Positions 63,226 to 64,000 of a DNA stretch of 64,000 bases are shown here, one piece after another. The position numbers and the translations under genes were made by a program. Positions within the stretch are counted from its first letter, which is position 1; each line of letters opens with the position of its first letter. This stretch comes from Pseudidiomarina sediminum DSM 21906. GTDB lineage: Bacteria; Pseudomonadota; Gammaproteobacteria; Enterobacterales; Alteromonadaceae. The notes beneath the pieces were generated by a model, which ran no database searches, was not told the origin of the DNA, and saw only the letters and a program-made list of their open reading frames with translations. The stretch spans positions 62,001 through 126,000 of the forward strand of contig NZ_AUHL01000005.1 in assembly GCF_000423165.1 (NCBI RefSeq), read 5' to 3'.

Positions 63226-64000
63226 ATGACTACCCCCAACAGCCAGCGGCGCAAGCGGCAAACCGCTTTACTCAGTTTGATCATTACCTTAGCGGTTGTC
63301 ACTGCGTTACTTTCCGGTTTGTATTACTGGCGCATGCAGAACCAAAGTCAACCTAGCGGCTGGCAACAACAAGCACTGCCAGTAACGGTGATAAAAGTCA
63401 CGCCACAATCACTGCCCAAGCAATTCGCCGCGGTTGGTGAGCTGACGGCACAACAACAAGTTGAACTTACCGCTGAAACAGCAGGTCGGGTGACTGCCAT
63501 TCATTTTGAATCGGGCCAAACGGTCGAGGCTGGCGCACCTTTAGTACAATTATTTGACGCGATTGAACAAGCCCAGTTGCGCGACAGTGAAGCGTCACTA
63601 GTGCTAGCCAAGCAACAGTTGCAACGCGTGCAAGAACTCACCCCTACTGGTGCAGAGTCAGAAGAAGTTTTAGGACAACGAGAAGCGGCTTATCAACGCG
63701 CCCAAGCGCAAGTAGAATCGGTGCAAGCACAACTGCGCATGAAGCGCATTGAAGCCCCTTTCAGTGGCAAAGTAGGTCTGCGTCAGGTGCACCTTGGCGA
63801 CTACCTAACCTCAGGTACGCCCATCGCCACCTTGACGAACCTTACCCAACTCTACGTCGAGTTTGCCCTACCGCAAGCAGCGCTTGGGCAAATCACCGAG
63901 ACCGCAACCATTACCTTCACCACCGACGCTTACCCTGGTGAGCATTTTACCGCGTCACTTGCTGCAGTTGAGCCGCAAATCAACCCAGCTACACGAACCG
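63226..64000 (+). CDS. RND efflux periplasmic adaptor, SoxR-controlled (partial)
   Basis: N-terminal 258 residues of an AcrA/MexE-like membrane-fusion protein, cut by the window edge. One N-terminal helix (about 15-37) is followed by the lipoyl half VELTAETAGRVTAIHFESGQTVEAGAPLVQL, a helical hairpin (about 105-175), the second half (RIEAPFSGKVGLRQVHLGDYLTSGTPIATLTNL) and the start of the beta-barrel. Unlike the heavy-metal adaptors in this window it is of the HAE (drug) type. The SoxR-dependent promoter lies about 115 bases upstream, so it should be induced by redox-cycling dyes or phenazines. A pump gene is expected next, outside the window. Confidence 0.9.
   Translation, partial: MTTPNSQRRKRQTALLSLIITLAVVTALLSGLYYWRMQNQSQPSGWQQQALPVTVIKVTPQSLPKQFAAVGELTAQQQVELTAETAGRVTAIHFESGQTVEAGAPLVQLFDAIEQAQLRDSEASLVLAKQQLQRVQELTPTGAESEEVLGQREAAYQRAQAQVESVQAQLRMKRIEAPFSGKVGLRQVHLGDYLTSGTPIATLTNLTQLYVEFALPQAALGQITETATITFTTDAYPGEHFTASLAAVEPQINPATRT

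Noticed and set aside
1-64000. CRISPR arrays, tRNA or rRNA genes, insertion sequences, prophage genes
   Set aside because: Looked for repeated spacers, cloverleaf-like segments ending in CCA, transposase and integrase motifs; none seen. Single tRNAs could escape reading by eye.

Overview
The window is chromosomal DNA of a Gram-negative gammaproteobacterium. Outer-membrane TonB receptors, OmpW, TolC/RND pumps, ScsB/ScsC, TesB and FolM, together with Zur-, FNR- and SoxR-type sites close to the enterobacterial consensus, all point that way. The gene mix (many RND metal pumps, GGDEF/EAL proteins, M16 lipoprotein peptidase) suggests a marine Alteromonadales member, perhaps Idiomarinaceae; that placement is inference from memory, not a database result. 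Coding density is high, no intergenic gap exceeds about 225 bases, and I saw no rRNA, tRNA, CRISPR array or insertion sequence.

Layout. (1) 1-3946, leftward: five tightly packed genes for a membrane-anchored Fn3-like protein, a sodium:solute symporter, a 40-residue single-span protein missed by ordinary gene calling, an aspartate-carbamoyltransferase-like enzyme whose aspartate-binding residues look replaced, and an asparagine-synthetase-type amidotransferase (cut by the window edge). This is the best candidate for an undescribed metabolic system. (2) 4075-14956: housekeeping genes (folK-like, folM, acnA, tesB, nupC-udk, M16 peptidase, S-formylglutathione hydrolase). (3) 15047-18089: a GGDEF-EAL protein with a long hairpin over its ribosome-binding site, a PAS-GGDEF protein and a histidine phosphatase. 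(4) 18160-22687: an ABC ATPase/FtsX permease/adaptor export unit. (5) 22781-34565: OmpW with an FNR box, a zinc-type CDF transporter, scsB-scsC and a czcI-like/czcCBA-like heavy-metal efflux operon. (6) 34609-38097: a CHASE histidine kinase and its REC-GGDEF-EAL partner. (7) 38221-45146: hipBA with a clear operator, a TonB receptor, a cytochrome b561/DODA-dioxygenase pair and a LysR regulator.

(8) 45203-49516: a zinc-acquisition unit. A near-consensus Zur box sits between a His-rich TonB receptor plus AztD-like lipoprotein on one side and a MerC-like membrane protein on the other. (9) 49442-57882: an ABC-F ATPase with a structured leader, a membrane-anchored LuxR-type regulator, and a tolC/adaptor/HME-RND/DUF3240 efflux operon followed by an ArsR regulator with its own dyad. 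(10) 57884-62506: three consecutive secreted proteins (two predicted lipoproteins and one YwqK/MORN-repeat protein) of unknown function. (11) 62620-64000: soxR, a perfect SoxR box embedded in a 19-bp-spacer promoter, and the start of an RND pump operon.

Working together, regions 5, 8, 9 and 11 form a dense set of envelope transport and stress functions: zinc uptake under Zur, metal efflux by two HME-RND pumps and a CDF, periplasmic thiol repair by ScsBC, and a redox-responsive pump under SoxR. Three c-di-GMP proteins and a kinase give signalling capacity. All functional statements rest on motifs read by eye; residue numbers are approximate.
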